A stretch of 17,607 nt of DNA from Candidatus Nomurabacteria bacterium RIFCSPLOWO2_12_FULL_46_14. GTDB taxonomy: Bacteria > Patescibacteriota > Minisyncoccia > Phycocordibacterales > UBA9973. Below are positions 6,232 through 13,493 of the stretch, piece by piece. The stretch is taken from positions 1 to 17,607 of the forward strand of contig MFVV01000040.1 in the NCBI GenBank assembly GCA_001786225.1, written 5' to 3'. Numbering within the stretch: the first letter of the stretch is position 1; every line of letters starts with the position of its first letter. Made by a program: the position numbers and the translations under genes. Under the pieces are notes generated by a model, which was not told where the DNA came from, made no database searches, and saw only the letters and a program-made list of their open reading frames with translations.

Positions 6232-7782
6232 ATGAAGAAACTAAAAACTCTAATAAAAAGGGTTCGTGGCTGGTCGCTTAAGAAAAAGATATTTTACGGC
6301 ATTCTGCTCGTTATCTTGGTTTTTGCGGGAATAAAAATATTCACTCCCCCTGACAATAGCAAAAACATAATCACCGACACCGTCAAGCGCCTGGACCTTA
6401 AAGCCACTGTCCTCGCGACCGGACAAGTGGTTTCCGCAACCGATTTGGATTTGTCTTTTCAGCAAAGCGGTATTGTCCGGACTTTAAAGGTCAAAGTCGG
6501 GGACAAAGTTGTGGCCGGGCAAGTGCTAGCCACCCTAGACCAGAGCAACGAGCTGGCGGCGCTGACTCAAGCGCGGGGCACGGTGGCCGCTGCCCGAGCC
6601 AAATACGAAAAAATACTTGCCGGGAGTTCCAATGAAGAAATTGAGCTCGCCAAGGTGGCGCTAGCGAACGCGAAGAACGATTACGAAAGAGTCAAATCCC
6701 AACAAAAAACCCTAGTGGCCAACGCCTATAAAAATCTACTCAACTCTACTCCGGAGGCCACGCCGGTGACTCCAGCCGATAACTACACCGCCCCCACCAT
6801 AAGCGGCAGTTATAATTTGGACAAAGAAGGTGATATTTTTATTTCCACTTATTCCACTGGCGGCGGCGAAAAATTCAATCTCGCCGGACTCTTGGATGGT
6901 TCGGGCACCGTCAGCACTACCGCAGCCCAGCCCGTCGGCAATTCCGGCTTGTATATAAAATTTCCAACCAGTTCTGCCATCACCGCTTGGAAAATCTCCC
7001 TCCCTAACCTTGCCGCCGCGGATTACATAACCAACCTAAACGCCTACCACTCGGCCCTAAGAACCGAAGAACAAGCTCTGGGCGGCGCGGAAGCTATGAT
7101 TGACCAGAGAAACGCGGAGCTTGCTCTCAAGCAAGCGTCGGCCAGACCGGCGGATATTGAGGCGGCGCAAGCCGATATCTTGGGGGCGCAAGGCATACTG
7201 GAAGCCGCAGCCGCTAACCTAGAACATACCATCCTCCGCGCGCCGGAGAGTGGCACCATCACCAAGATAGAGATTAAACTCGGCGAGCTGGCCCAGGCCT
7301 TGGCCAAGATTATGGTTTTAGAAGACGTAAATAATTTGTATTTGGAAGCCAACATCAACGAGGTTAACATCAAGGAGATAAAAATCGGCGCGCCGATTGA
7401 CCTCACTTTTGACGCCTTGGGTCCGGAAATTTTTTTACAAGGCAAGGTTCTCGAAATTGAACCTTCTTCTTCCTTGGTGGGCGGAGTGGTAAATTACAAA
7501 ATTACCGGGAGTGTTGAAGGAGAGGTGAAGCTTCTGCCGGGCATGACCGCCAATATGACTATTCTTGCGAGTGAGAAGAAAAATGTCCTTGCCGTTCCGG
7601 CTCGTGCGGTGATTATCGGCCATGACGGCGGCAAAATTATCCGTCTGGTTACGGAGCGAGAGAAGAAAACTTACGAGGAAGTGCCTATTCAAACCGGCTT
7701 GGAGGCCGACGGCGGCCTGGTGGAAATACTCTCCGGCGCGCTCCAAGAAGGCGACGAGGTAGTGCTCGCCATAAAAAAATAA
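6232..7782 (+). CDS. MacA/HlyD-type membrane fusion (adaptor) protein of an ABC exporter
   Basis: 516 aa, longer than typical MacA (about 370). One N-terminal membrane helix (residues 21-37) after a Lys/Arg-rich start places the rest outside. A first half-lipoyl/barrel segment (55-105, ATGQVVSATDLDLSFQQSGIV...VKVGDKVVAGQVLATLD) leads into helix one of the coiled-coil hairpin (106-170). The returning helix (about 276-332) leads into the second lipoyl half ILRAPESGTITKIEIKLGELA (334-354). Beta-barrel and membrane-proximal domains follow (365-516). Between the helices, at about 171-275, sits a Thr/Ser/Gly-rich, beta-looking insert that replaces the hairpin tip which in Gram-negative MacA touches TolC. 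It heads an operon with an ABC ATPase and two MacB/FtsX permeases. Substrate unknown. Confidence 0.88.
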   Translation: MKKLKTLIKRVRGWSLKKKIFYGILLVILVFAGIKIFTPPDNSKNIITDTVKRLDLKATVLATGQVVSATDLDLSFQQSGIVRTLKVKVGDKVVAGQVLATLDQSNELAALTQARGTVAAARAKYEKILAGSSNEEIELAKVALANAKNDYERVKSQQKTLVANAYKNLLNSTPEATPVTPADNYTAPTISGSYNLDKEGDIFISTYSTGGGEKFNLAGLLDGSGTVSTTAAQPVGNSGLYIKFPTSSAITAWKISLPNLAAADYITNLNAYHSALRTEEQALGGAEAMIDQRNAELALKQASARPADIEAAQADILGAQGILEAAAANLEHTILRAPESGTITKIEIKLGELAQALAKIMVLEDVNNLYLEANINEVNIKEIKIGAPIDLTFDALGPEIFLQGKVLEIEPSSSLVGGVVNYKITGSVEGEVKLLPGMTANMTILASEKKNVLAVPARAVIIGHDGGKIIRLVTEREKKTYEEVPIQTGLEADGGLVEILSGALQEGDEVVLAIKK

Positions 7783-7790
7783 ATCACGGA

Positions 7791-7858
7791 GCCCCACATG
7801 ATTTTTTCGAACGACAAGGCGGTAAATGCGCGAGGAGTGAGAAAAAATCATGCGGGGC
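7791..7858 (+). repeat. Long inverted repeat in the adaptor-ATPase gap
   Basis: Arms at 7791-7808 and 7841-7858 pair at 17 of 18 positions (only A7796/C7853 fails) around a 32-nt loop. The left arm reads GCCCCACATGATTTTTTC. The right arm ends 14 nt before the ATPase ATG at 7873. No T-run follows, so it is not a classic terminator; in RNA it could stabilise or process the transcript, or it could be a mobile palindromic repeat. Confidence 0.8.
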
Positions 7859-7872
7859 GGAGAGAAAAATAA

Positions 7873-8586
7873 ATGTTGATTAAACTAGAAAATATCACAA
7901 AAGAATATCACAATGATGATATTGCCACTCCCGTCTTAAAGAACATAAACTTAAGCGTTAGGGAGGGAGAATTCCTGGCGATTATGGGGCCCTCCGGGAG
8001 CGGCAAGTCCACCCTGATGCACATCATGGGCTTCTTGGACCGCCCCACAGCCGGAGAATATTTTTTTGAAGGCGAAAACACCACCAACTTCACCGACGAC
8101 GAACTGGCTCGCATCCGCAACGAGAGGGTCGGCTTCGTTTTCCAATCCTTCAACCTTCTGCCGCGCACTACGGTGCTCAACAACGTCAAACTGCCGTTGG
8201 TTTACACTCACGGCAAAAATATTCACGGCTTGGCGGAGAAAGCCATCGCCGCCGTGGGCCTCGGCCACCGCGCGGATTATTTCACCAATCAAATTTCCGG
8301 TGGGGAAAAACAGCGTGTGGCCATCGCCAGGGCCCTGGTCAACACGCCCTCGGTAATCTTCGCCGACGAGCCGACCGGCAACTTGGACTCCAAATCCGGC
8401 GGCGCGGTAATGCATATCTTGCAGGAACTCCATAGGCAGGGCCACACCATCATCTTGGTCACTCACGAAATGGACACGGCGGAACACGCGGAGCGCCTGA
8501 TAAAAATAAAAGACGGAATGATTATGGACGACCAGCCCATTACCGCGAGGCGCATCGCGGAGCCGGACGGCGCGATTAATAAATAG
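7873..8586 (+). CDS. MacB/LolD-type ABC transporter ATPase
   Basis: 237 aa, the normal length for a stand-alone ATPase of the LolD/MacB type that drives FtsX-like permeases. Walker A GPSGSGKST (39-47), Q-loop VFQSFNLLP (89-97), signature ISGGEKQRVAIARAL (141-155), Walker B VIFADEP (161-167), D-loop GNLD (169-172) and switch His198 in LVTHEM are all present, so it should hydrolyse ATP. The signature reads ISGGE instead of LSGGQ, a common variant. The start ATG 7873 has GGAG at 7859-7862, 10 nt upstream, a loosely spaced ribosome site next to the end of the long inverted repeat. It should power the two permeases encoded downstream. Exporter direction is inferred from the subfamily. Confidence 0.93.
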   Translation: MLIKLENITKEYHNDDIATPVLKNINLSVREGEFLAIMGPSGSGKSTLMHIMGFLDRPTAGEYFFEGENTTNFTDDELARIRNERVGFVFQSFNLLPRTTVLNNVKLPLVYTHGKNIHGLAEKAIAAVGLGHRADYFTNQISGGEKQRVAIARALVNTPSVIFADEPTGNLDSKSGGAVMHILQELHRQGHTIILVTHEMDTAEHAERLIKIKDGMIMDDQPITARRIAEPDGAINK

Positions 8587-8602
8587 CGAAGCCAAATAAA
8601 AC

Positions 8603-9841
8603 ATGCAATTCTTCTTAAATGAATTAAAAACAGTTCTCCGGGGACTTCGCGCCCGCAAAGGCCGCTCCGCCCTAACCATACTCGGTATAGTTATCGGTGT
8701 CGCCGGCGTCATAACCATTATTTCGCTCGGCGCCGGCGCGCAAAGTCTGATTTTGGGGCAAATCACCAAGCTGGGTTCTAATCTGCTTGCTATTATGCCC
8801 GGCAAAAGTAATGAGGACGGCCCGCCGGCGGCGGCTTACGGCATCACTATCACCACCCTAACCCGCGAGGATGCGGAGGCGCTACGCGACCAAATTCGTT
8901 TCCCGCACATCATGGGCGTAAGCGGTTCGGTTACGGGCACAGCCACCCTCCTTTGGCGCAATTTAAACGTGGACACATTTTTTGAAGCCGTAGAGGCAGA
9001 CAGCTTTTCCGCCAGAAACATAGAGATTGCTTCTGGCGAATTTATTAATCCAACGAACATCAATGCTAATGTTTTGGTTTTGGGGCAGGATGTCAAGGAA
9101 TTATTGTTCGGTGAAAATGACCCCATCGGCGAGCTGGTTAAAATAAAAAACATCCCCTTTACGGTAATCGGCGTGGCCAAGCCACGCGGCAATGTCTTTT
9201 TCAACAACGAGGACGATAAAGTTTATATTCCCATCAATATCGGCCAGAAACAGATATTAGGGATTAATTATCTGCAAATGATCGGCATAAAAGTGGATGC
9301 CGCGGCGAATCTGGAATCAACAATTACCGATATTGAGCAATTACTGCGGGAGAGACACAACATCACCAATCCGGAAGACGATGACTTCGCGGTTATGAAT
9401 CTAGCGGATGCCGTCAGTTTACTAACCACCATAACTGACGCCCTGAAAATGTTTCTGACCCTGATGGCCGGCATCGCTCTCTTGGTCGGCGGCATCGGCA
9501 TTATGAACATCATGCTGGTGACGGTGGCGGAACGCACCCGGGAAATCGGCCTGCGCAAAGCCGTCGGCGCGACCAACCGGAGCGTCCGCAACCAATTCTT
9601 GCTGGAGGCGGGCACATTGACTTTCTTGGGCGGCATAATCGGCATAATCGCCGGAGTGGTTATTTCGTATCTTGTGTCTTTGGGCGCGCGCTACGCCGGC
9701 TTAGATTGGGATTTTATTATTTCACCCATCTCCATTATTCTGGCGGTCGGAGTTTCTATTTTAACCGGCGTCCTCTTCGGCCTATATCCAGCGTTCAAGG
9801 CCGCCAAACTGGACCCGATTGAAGCCTTGCGTTATGAATAA
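8603..9841 (+). CDS. MacB/FtsX-family ABC permease, subunit 1
   Basis: 412 aa with MacB permease architecture: a first membrane helix (about 22-45, SALTILGIVIGVAGVITIISLGAGA), a large extracytoplasmic MacB core domain (about 48-275), and three C-terminal helices of the FtsX domain (about 280-310, 335-360, 372-398). The cytoplasmic loop AERTREIGLRKAVGATNRSVRNQFLLEA (313-340) and the terminal KLDPIEALRYE are diagnostic for the family. MacB permeases use ATP hydrolysis to move the extracytoplasmic domain (mechanotransmission) and export peptides, toxins or lipoproteins. The gene begins 16 nt after the ATPase gene without a visible SD sequence. Together with the second permease it probably forms a heterodimer. 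Confidence 0.92.
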   Translation: MQFFLNELKTVLRGLRARKGRSALTILGIVIGVAGVITIISLGAGAQSLILGQITKLGSNLLAIMPGKSNEDGPPAAAYGITITTLTREDAEALRDQIRFPHIMGVSGSVTGTATLLWRNLNVDTFFEAVEADSFSARNIEIASGEFINPTNINANVLVLGQDVKELLFGENDPIGELVKIKNIPFTVIGVAKPRGNVFFNNEDDKVYIPINIGQKQILGINYLQMIGIKVDAAANLESTITDIEQLLRERHNITNPEDDDFAVMNLADAVSLLTTITDALKMFLTLMAGIALLVGGIGIMNIMLVTVAERTREIGLRKAVGATNRSVRNQFLLEAGTLTFLGGIIGIIAGVVISYLVSLGARYAGLDWDFIISPISIILAVGVSILTGVLFGLYPAFKAAKLDPIEALRYE

Positions 9842-9842
9842 C

Positions 9843-9951
9843 AAAAACGAAAGATACCTTATAAAGGCGTACGCAGGCCGACGGGCCGAAGTCCTAGGTC
9901 AAAAATTCAGCAGAATTTTTGACCGGCCTTTAGAAGGTGTCTTTCATTTTT
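9843..9951 (+). repeat. Branched inverted-repeat element between the two permease genes
   Basis: Outer arms 9849-9868 and 9926-9945 pair over 20 positions with one mismatch and one G-U, and after one mismatch A5 (9843-9847) pairs with T5 (9947-9951). Inside are a perfect 12-bp hairpin (GGTCAAAAATTC 9897-9908, loop AGCA, 9913-9924) and a small GGCC-GACG-GGCC hairpin (9876-9887). The whole would fold as a three-way junction filling the 115-nt gap and ending 5-11 nt before the next start codon. A T5 run at its 3' edge might give partial termination. Confidence 0.8.
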
Positions 9952-9956
9952 GAATC

Positions 9957-11219
9957 ATGAAATTAAAAATTTTACAACAAGTCTTCCAGGGATTGGGGAA
10001 TAATAAAGTCAGAACCTTGCTCACCACCCTGGGCATTATTATCGGGAGCGCCATGGTTATTTTGGTCTTCTCCGCCGGCGCCGGATTCAAAAGCTATATT
10101 GAAGCCGAGATTGATTCTTACGGCAGTAACGCCGTTTTTATTGAAACCCGCGTCCCGCCGACCACTCAAGCTCTAGCCAACGGCGTCTCCGAGAGCATCA
10201 ACACTTCCACCGGCACGACCGCGGTGGCCATCACTAGTTTGAAGACCCGCGATGTGGCCGACATCAAGCGCTGGCCCAATGTGGCGGACGCTTACGGCAT
10301 CGTCATCGGCCAAAAGGCGGCAGCTTACAAAGGCGTCAAGAAAAACATAATGTTCTGGGGTTCGGACCCGGGGCGGTTTCAGATAGACAAAGGCGAACTC
10401 GCAAGCGGACGCTTCTACACCGAGCGGGAAGAGCTTGGCCTCTCGCAAGTGGCGATTTTGGGATATGAATTAGCTAGAGATTTATTCGGCGAAGAAGATC
10501 CAATCAATAAAATAATTAGAGTAGGGGATCTTAATTTTACGGTAGTCGGAGTTTATGAAGAGCGGGGCGGTTTCGGTCCTCATAGCACTGATAATGTTGT
10601 ATTCATACCGCTTCGCACCGCACAGAAAAAAATATTGGGCATTGACCACTTGGTCACCGTCATCGCTCAAATAGAGGAGAGCGACGCGGCCGAGGCCACC
10701 GTGGAAGACATCCGCGCCATCCTTCGGCGAAATCATAATATTGACGACCCCAAAAAAGACGATTTCTTGGTGCAGACTTCGGCCCAGGCACTTAACACTC
10801 TGGGCGCCGTACTAGCGGGAATTAATTTTCTCCTGATAGCCGTCGCTGCCATCTCGCTCTTGGTCGGCGGAGTGGGCATAATGAACATTATGTATGTGGC
10901 TGTCACCGAGCGAATAGGGGAGATAGGGTTAAAGAAAGCGCTCGGCGCCAAGCGGAGCGACATCCTGTCCGAATTTCTGCTGGAAGCCGTGCTCCTGACT
11001 CTCCTCGGCGGCGTGGCGGGTATTTTGAGCGGAGCCGCAATGGCCTTCTTGGTTTCCAAAATCGCGGCAAGCTATGGTCTTGCCTGGGACTATATCGTGC
11101 CACTTTACGGCATAATAATTTCCGTATCCATTTCCGCCCTGATAGGCATCGTCTTCGGTGTTTTCCCGGCGCGCAACGCCGCCAAGCTGGACCCCATCCA
11201 GGCTTTAAATAAAGAATAA
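9957..11219 (+). CDS. MacB/FtsX-family ABC permease, subunit 2
   Basis: 420 aa with the same layout as the preceding permease: first helix about residues 18-44 (VRTLLTTLGIIIGSAMVILVFSAGAG), an extracytoplasmic MacB core (about 48-280), then FtsX helices at about 285-315, 340-365 and 380-405. Diagnostic parts are GGVGIMNIMYVAVTERIGEIGLKKALGAKRSDI and the final KLDPIQALNKE. Compared with permease 1 it has a longer Thr/Ser-rich segment near residues 65-95. The two permeases are clearly related but not recent duplicates. A branched inverted repeat separates the pair, and a 32-bp palindrome follows the stop codon. No SD precedes ATG 9957. Role: second half of the export channel. Confidence 0.92.
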   Translation: MKLKILQQVFQGLGNNKVRTLLTTLGIIIGSAMVILVFSAGAGFKSYIEAEIDSYGSNAVFIETRVPPTTQALANGVSESINTSTGTTAVAITSLKTRDVADIKRWPNVADAYGIVIGQKAAAYKGVKKNIMFWGSDPGRFQIDKGELASGRFYTEREELGLSQVAILGYELARDLFGEEDPINKIIRVGDLNFTVVGVYEERGGFGPHSTDNVVFIPLRTAQKKILGIDHLVTVIAQIEESDAAEATVEDIRAILRRNHNIDDPKKDDFLVQTSAQALNTLGAVLAGINFLLIAVAAISLLVGGVGIMNIMYVAVTERIGEIGLKKALGAKRSDILSEFLLEAVLLTLLGGVAGILSGAAMAFLVSKIAASYGLAWDYIVPLYGIIISVSISALIGIVFGVFPARNAAKLDPIQALNKE

Positions 11220-11247
11220 AAAAATAAAAAACTACCATGCGTACCTG

Positions 11248-11279
11248 CATAAGATTTCCGCATATGCGGAAATCTTATG
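11248..11279. repeat. Perfect 32-bp palindrome after the export operon
   Basis: The half-site CATAAGATTTCCGCAT (11248-11263) is followed directly by its exact reverse complement (11264-11279). It lies 28 nt after the second permease gene and 15 nt before the -35 of the next promoter. As RNA it gives a stable hairpin with a CATATG-type tip, but no T-run follows on either strand directly, so it is not a classic terminator. As DNA it could bind a dimeric regulator. Confidence 0.9.
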
Positions 11280-11294
11280 TAATCCCAATTTTAC

Positions 11295-11323
11295 TTGACT
11301 TTTTAGTCCAAAAGTGCTATACT
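11295..11323 (+). promoter_or_regulatory. Consensus-like promoter of the 143-aa membrane protein gene
   Basis: TTGACT (11295-11300) and TATACT (11318-11323) are exactly 17 nt apart, with TG-C giving an extended -10. The predicted start is near 11330, leaving a leader of about 57 nt, unlike the leaderless genes around it. Confidence 0.85.
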
Positions 11324-11340
11324 ATAAGGGAATCTGTACA

Positions 11341-11360
11341 GGAGGCGCGTCCGCGCTTCC
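11341..11360 (+). promoter_or_regulatory. 5'-leader hairpin
   Basis: GGAGGCGC (11341-11348) pairs with GCGCTTCC (11353-11360) with one G-U and a four-base GTCC loop. It lies about 11 nt into the predicted leader and hides a GGAGG sequence; the real ribosome site AAGGAG (11374-11379) is downstream and free. A role in mRNA stability is likely but inferred. Confidence 0.5.
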
Positions 11361-11386
11361 TTCCACAATCAACAAGGAGTTGCACC

Positions 11387-11818
11387 ATGCAGAACCAATA
11401 CCGCTACCGCGGTAGCCGGACCCTCCTGGTCGTAGCGATGACCAGCGCGCTTTTCCTCGCGTTCTTCGCAACGAACGCCTGGAAAAAAGCGCTCGTCGCC
11501 ATGCTCCTCAGCGCGGCACCGGTGCTCGGCCTCATCCACGGTCTCACCGGCAACCCGCTCATGAACGAGGCAGGCTGGATGATTGTCGGCTCTGCTTTTC
11601 TTGTGGGCGCCATCAGCGCGTTCATCATGGCCGGACCTACAGACGAGGAGCGAGAGTTTTACCTCGAGGAAGAGGAACGGTTCACCGATCTCGCTTTCAT
11701 GGTGCTCGGCGACTTCGTAGACATATGGGTCGGCCTGAGAGAACGGAAGGCCGTGCGGTCGGCTACGATGCCTTCCATCGAGTCGGCCCGCCAGCGCCGC
11801 CAACTGCGTGCGGGCTGA
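11387..11818 (+). CDS. Small membrane protein, 143 aa, unknown function
   Basis: The start ATG 11387 is chosen because AAGGAG sits 7 nt upstream and a consensus promoter at 11295-11323 lies inside the longer frame that could begin at 11237. Three hydrophobic segments are visible (about residues 11-29, 33-53 and 63-83), followed by an acidic stretch DEEREFYLEEEER (86-98), a mildly hydrophobic helix and a basic tail (RQRRQLRAG). I do not recognise the family. The gene is GC-rich with different codon choice from its neighbours, and has a full promoter, 5' hairpin, SD and its own terminator, so it reads as an independent cassette, possibly transferred. It is unrelated in sequence to the export operon or to the purine genes beside it. 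Confidence 0.75.
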   Translation: MQNQYRYRGSRTLLVVAMTSALFLAFFATNAWKKALVAMLLSAAPVLGLIHGLTGNPLMNEAGWMIVGSAFLVGAISAFIMAGPTDEEREFYLEEEERFTDLAFMVLGDFVDIWVGLRERKAVRSATMPSIESARQRRQLRAG

Positions 11819-11830
11819 CGACCAACGGAT

Positions 11831-11856
11831 GCGGGGTCGCTTGCACAGGACCCCGC
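11831..11856 (+). repeat. 3'-UTR hairpin of the small membrane protein gene
   Basis: GCGGGGTC (11831-11838) and GACCCCGC (11849-11856) form a perfect 8-bp stem around a 10-nt loop, 12 nt after the stop codon. No T-run follows, so it may protect the 3' end or belong to a larger structured tail with the terminator downstream. Confidence 0.6.
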
Positions 11857-11882
11857 CCGACGCGGCAGTAGTTAGTATCATC

Positions 11883-11929
11883 AGCCGCAGGGGAAGGTCG
11901 CAACCTCCCCTGCGGCTTTTCTCTTTTTT
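11883..11929 (+). terminator. Strong Rho-independent terminator
   Basis: AGCCGCAGGGG (11883-11893) plus AGGT (11895-11898) pairs with ACCT (11903-11906) and CCCCTGCGGCT (11907-11917): 15 bp with one bulged A and a CGCA loop. It is followed by TTTCTCTTTTTT. The T-run also forms part of the -35 box of guaB. Confidence 0.92.
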
Positions 11930-11956
11930 GCATAAAATTTAATTTCCGTGTATAGT
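11928..11956 (+). promoter_or_regulatory. Promoter of guaB, leaderless
   Basis: TTGCAT (11928-11933) and TATAGT (11951-11956) are 17 nt apart. The predicted start, near 11963, is one base before ATG 11964. No purine riboswitch or other leader can fit. Confidence 0.65.
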
Positions 11957-11963
11957 AAGCGTA

Positions 11964-13439
11964 ATGAAGAAGAAAATCTTAACTCCAAAAAATCTCGGCA
12001 AGTGGCTGACTTTTGACGACATACTTCTTTTGCCGGACTGGAGCAATGTTTTGCCCAAAGAAGTTCTGACTTCTACTCGTTTGACCAAAAATATTACCTT
12101 GAGTATTCCTTTCCTCTCCGCGGCGATGGATACGGTGACCGAGAGCCGCATGGCTATCGCCATGGCCGAGCAAGGGGGTTTAGGTATTATTCACAAAAAT
12201 TTATCCGTGGAAGAACAAGCGGCCGAAGTTTCGCGCGTCAAGCGCTACGAGTCCGGCCGAATCACCAACCCGATTACTCTCTCCGCGAAAGCCACCGTGG
12301 GTGACGCTCTTTTAGTGCAAAAAACCCACAACATCGGCGGCGTACCCATCGTGGACGAGCGAGGCAGGCTCGTCGGCATCGTTACAAATAGAGATTTGCG
12401 TTTTGAAAAAAATCCGGAGACGCCGATTAAAGAAGTTATGACGACCGAGCTCATAACTGGTACCGCTAAAACCACCACCGCGGAAGCCAACGCTCTCTTT
12501 CGTAAGCACGGCATTGAAAAATTGCCCCTGGTGGACAAAAATCGCAAAATAGTCGGGTTGATTACTTATCGGGACATGGCCAAGAATAAAGAGTTCCCCA
12601 ATGCCACCCGCGACGGGCAAGGCCGTCTGCGAGTGGGCGCGGCCGTCGGCGCGGGCAAAGACGCTCTTCTGCGCGCTCGCGCCTTAGTAGCGGCGGAAGC
12701 GGATGTATTATGCATAGACACGGCGCATGGCCATTCAGAAAGAGTTATCGACACTCTTAAAAAAATCAAAAAAGAATTTCCCCGCCTCAATGTTATCGCC
12801 GGCAATGTGGGCACCAAAGAAGGAGCTCGGGCGCTGTGCCAGGCCGGCGCGGACGCGGTCAAGGTGGGCATCGGCCCGGGCTCCATCTGTACTACCAGAG
12901 TTGTCACCGGAGTCGGCGCTCCCCAACTCTCCGCGGTGCTCGCGGCTTATGAAGTTTGCAGTCCTTTAGGCATCCCAGTCATCGCCGACGGTGGAATTAA
13001 ATATTCCGGCGACGCAGTCAAGGCGCTGGTCTTCGGCGCGGATGCGGTCATGGCCGGCAGTCCCTTCGCCGGCACGGACGAATCACCCGGAGACACAATC
13101 ATAAGCAACGACCAAAAATTTAAAAAATACAGAGGCATGGGCTCGGTGGAAGCGATGAAGCGGGGCTCCCGGGACCGCTACGGACAGGATGACCAATACG
13201 ACACGAGTAAGCTAGTGCCGGAGGGCGTTTCCGCCCATGTGGCTTACAAAGGGCCACTCGCCCAGGTGATTCATCAATATGTCGGCGGTTTGCGGGCCGG
13301 CATGGGCTATTTAGGAGCCAAAGACATATCCTCCATGCGCGGCGCGTCTTTTTGCGTCATTACCTCCGCCGGACTCAAAGAAAGCCACACCCATGATATT
13401 TTTATGCCCGGCCCCACGCCCAATTATCACCGAGAGTAA
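11964..13439 (+). CDS. guaB: IMP dehydrogenase (inosine-5'-monophosphate dehydrogenase)
   Basis: 491 aa, full family length. GuaB oxidises IMP to XMP with NAD+, the first committed step to GMP, in the cytoplasm as a tetramer. The N-terminal barrel half has LTFDDILLLP (15-24) and IPFLSAAMDTVTE (48-60). Two CBS domains follow (about 98-155 and 158-210). The barrel continues with CIDTAHGHS (250-258), VIAGNVGT (278-285), the catalytic loop VGIGPGSICTTRVVTGVGAPQ with Cys309, and IADGGIKYSGD (340-350). MGSVEAM (392-398), the mobile flap RYGQ (405-408) and Glu420-Gly421 complete the active site. GMP reductase is excluded by the CBS domains and the flap. The gene stands between a strong terminator and a repeat-filled gap before purA. 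Confidence 0.97.
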   Translation: MKKKILTPKNLGKWLTFDDILLLPDWSNVLPKEVLTSTRLTKNITLSIPFLSAAMDTVTESRMAIAMAEQGGLGIIHKNLSVEEQAAEVSRVKRYESGRITNPITLSAKATVGDALLVQKTHNIGGVPIVDERGRLVGIVTNRDLRFEKNPETPIKEVMTTELITGTAKTTTAEANALFRKHGIEKLPLVDKNRKIVGLITYRDMAKNKEFPNATRDGQGRLRVGAAVGAGKDALLRARALVAAEADVLCIDTAHGHSERVIDTLKKIKKEFPRLNVIAGNVGTKEGARALCQAGADAVKVGIGPGSICTTRVVTGVGAPQLSAVLAAYEVCSPLGIPVIADGGIKYSGDAVKALVFGADAVMAGSPFAGTDESPGDTIISNDQKFKKYRGMGSVEAMKRGSRDRYGQDDQYDTSKLVPEGVSAHVAYKGPLAQVIHQYVGGLRAGMGYLGAKDISSMRGASFCVITSAGLKESHTHDIFMPGPTPNYHRE

Positions 13440-13441
13440 AA

Positions 13442-13469
13442 GAAAGTGGAAAGTAGAAAGTAGAAAGTT
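13442..13469 (+). repeat. Tandem heptamer repeat, 4 copies
   Basis: Four head-to-tail copies of GAAAGTN (GTG, GTA, GTA, GTT endings) begin 3 nt after the guaB stop codon. The end AAAGTTAT (13464-13471) is the exact complement of ATAACTTT in the next repeat (13497-13504 and 13514-13521), so the two repeat tracts could pair around an AT-rich loop. Confidence 0.8.
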
Positions 13470-13493
13470 ATCAAGTAAACATGATTATAAAAT

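Noticed and set aside
7951..8805. Reverse-strand open frame of 284 codons opposite the ABC ATPase and start of permease 1
   Set aside because: The + strand encodes complete motif-rich proteins; the reverse frame is long only because of codon bias, crosses a gene boundary and shows no recognisable domain or start signal.
11237..11386. Longer N-terminus (start at 11237) for the small membrane protein
   Set aside because: The consensus promoter at 11295-11323 and part of the 32-bp palindrome would be inside the coding part, while ATG 11387 has a well-spaced AAGGAG.
11819..11963. Purine riboswitch or other regulatory leader before guaB, purA or purL
   Set aside because: The space before guaB is filled by the upstream gene's terminator, and the -10 boxes lie at the start codons, so no leader RNA can form; the gaps before purA and purL are repeat or too short.
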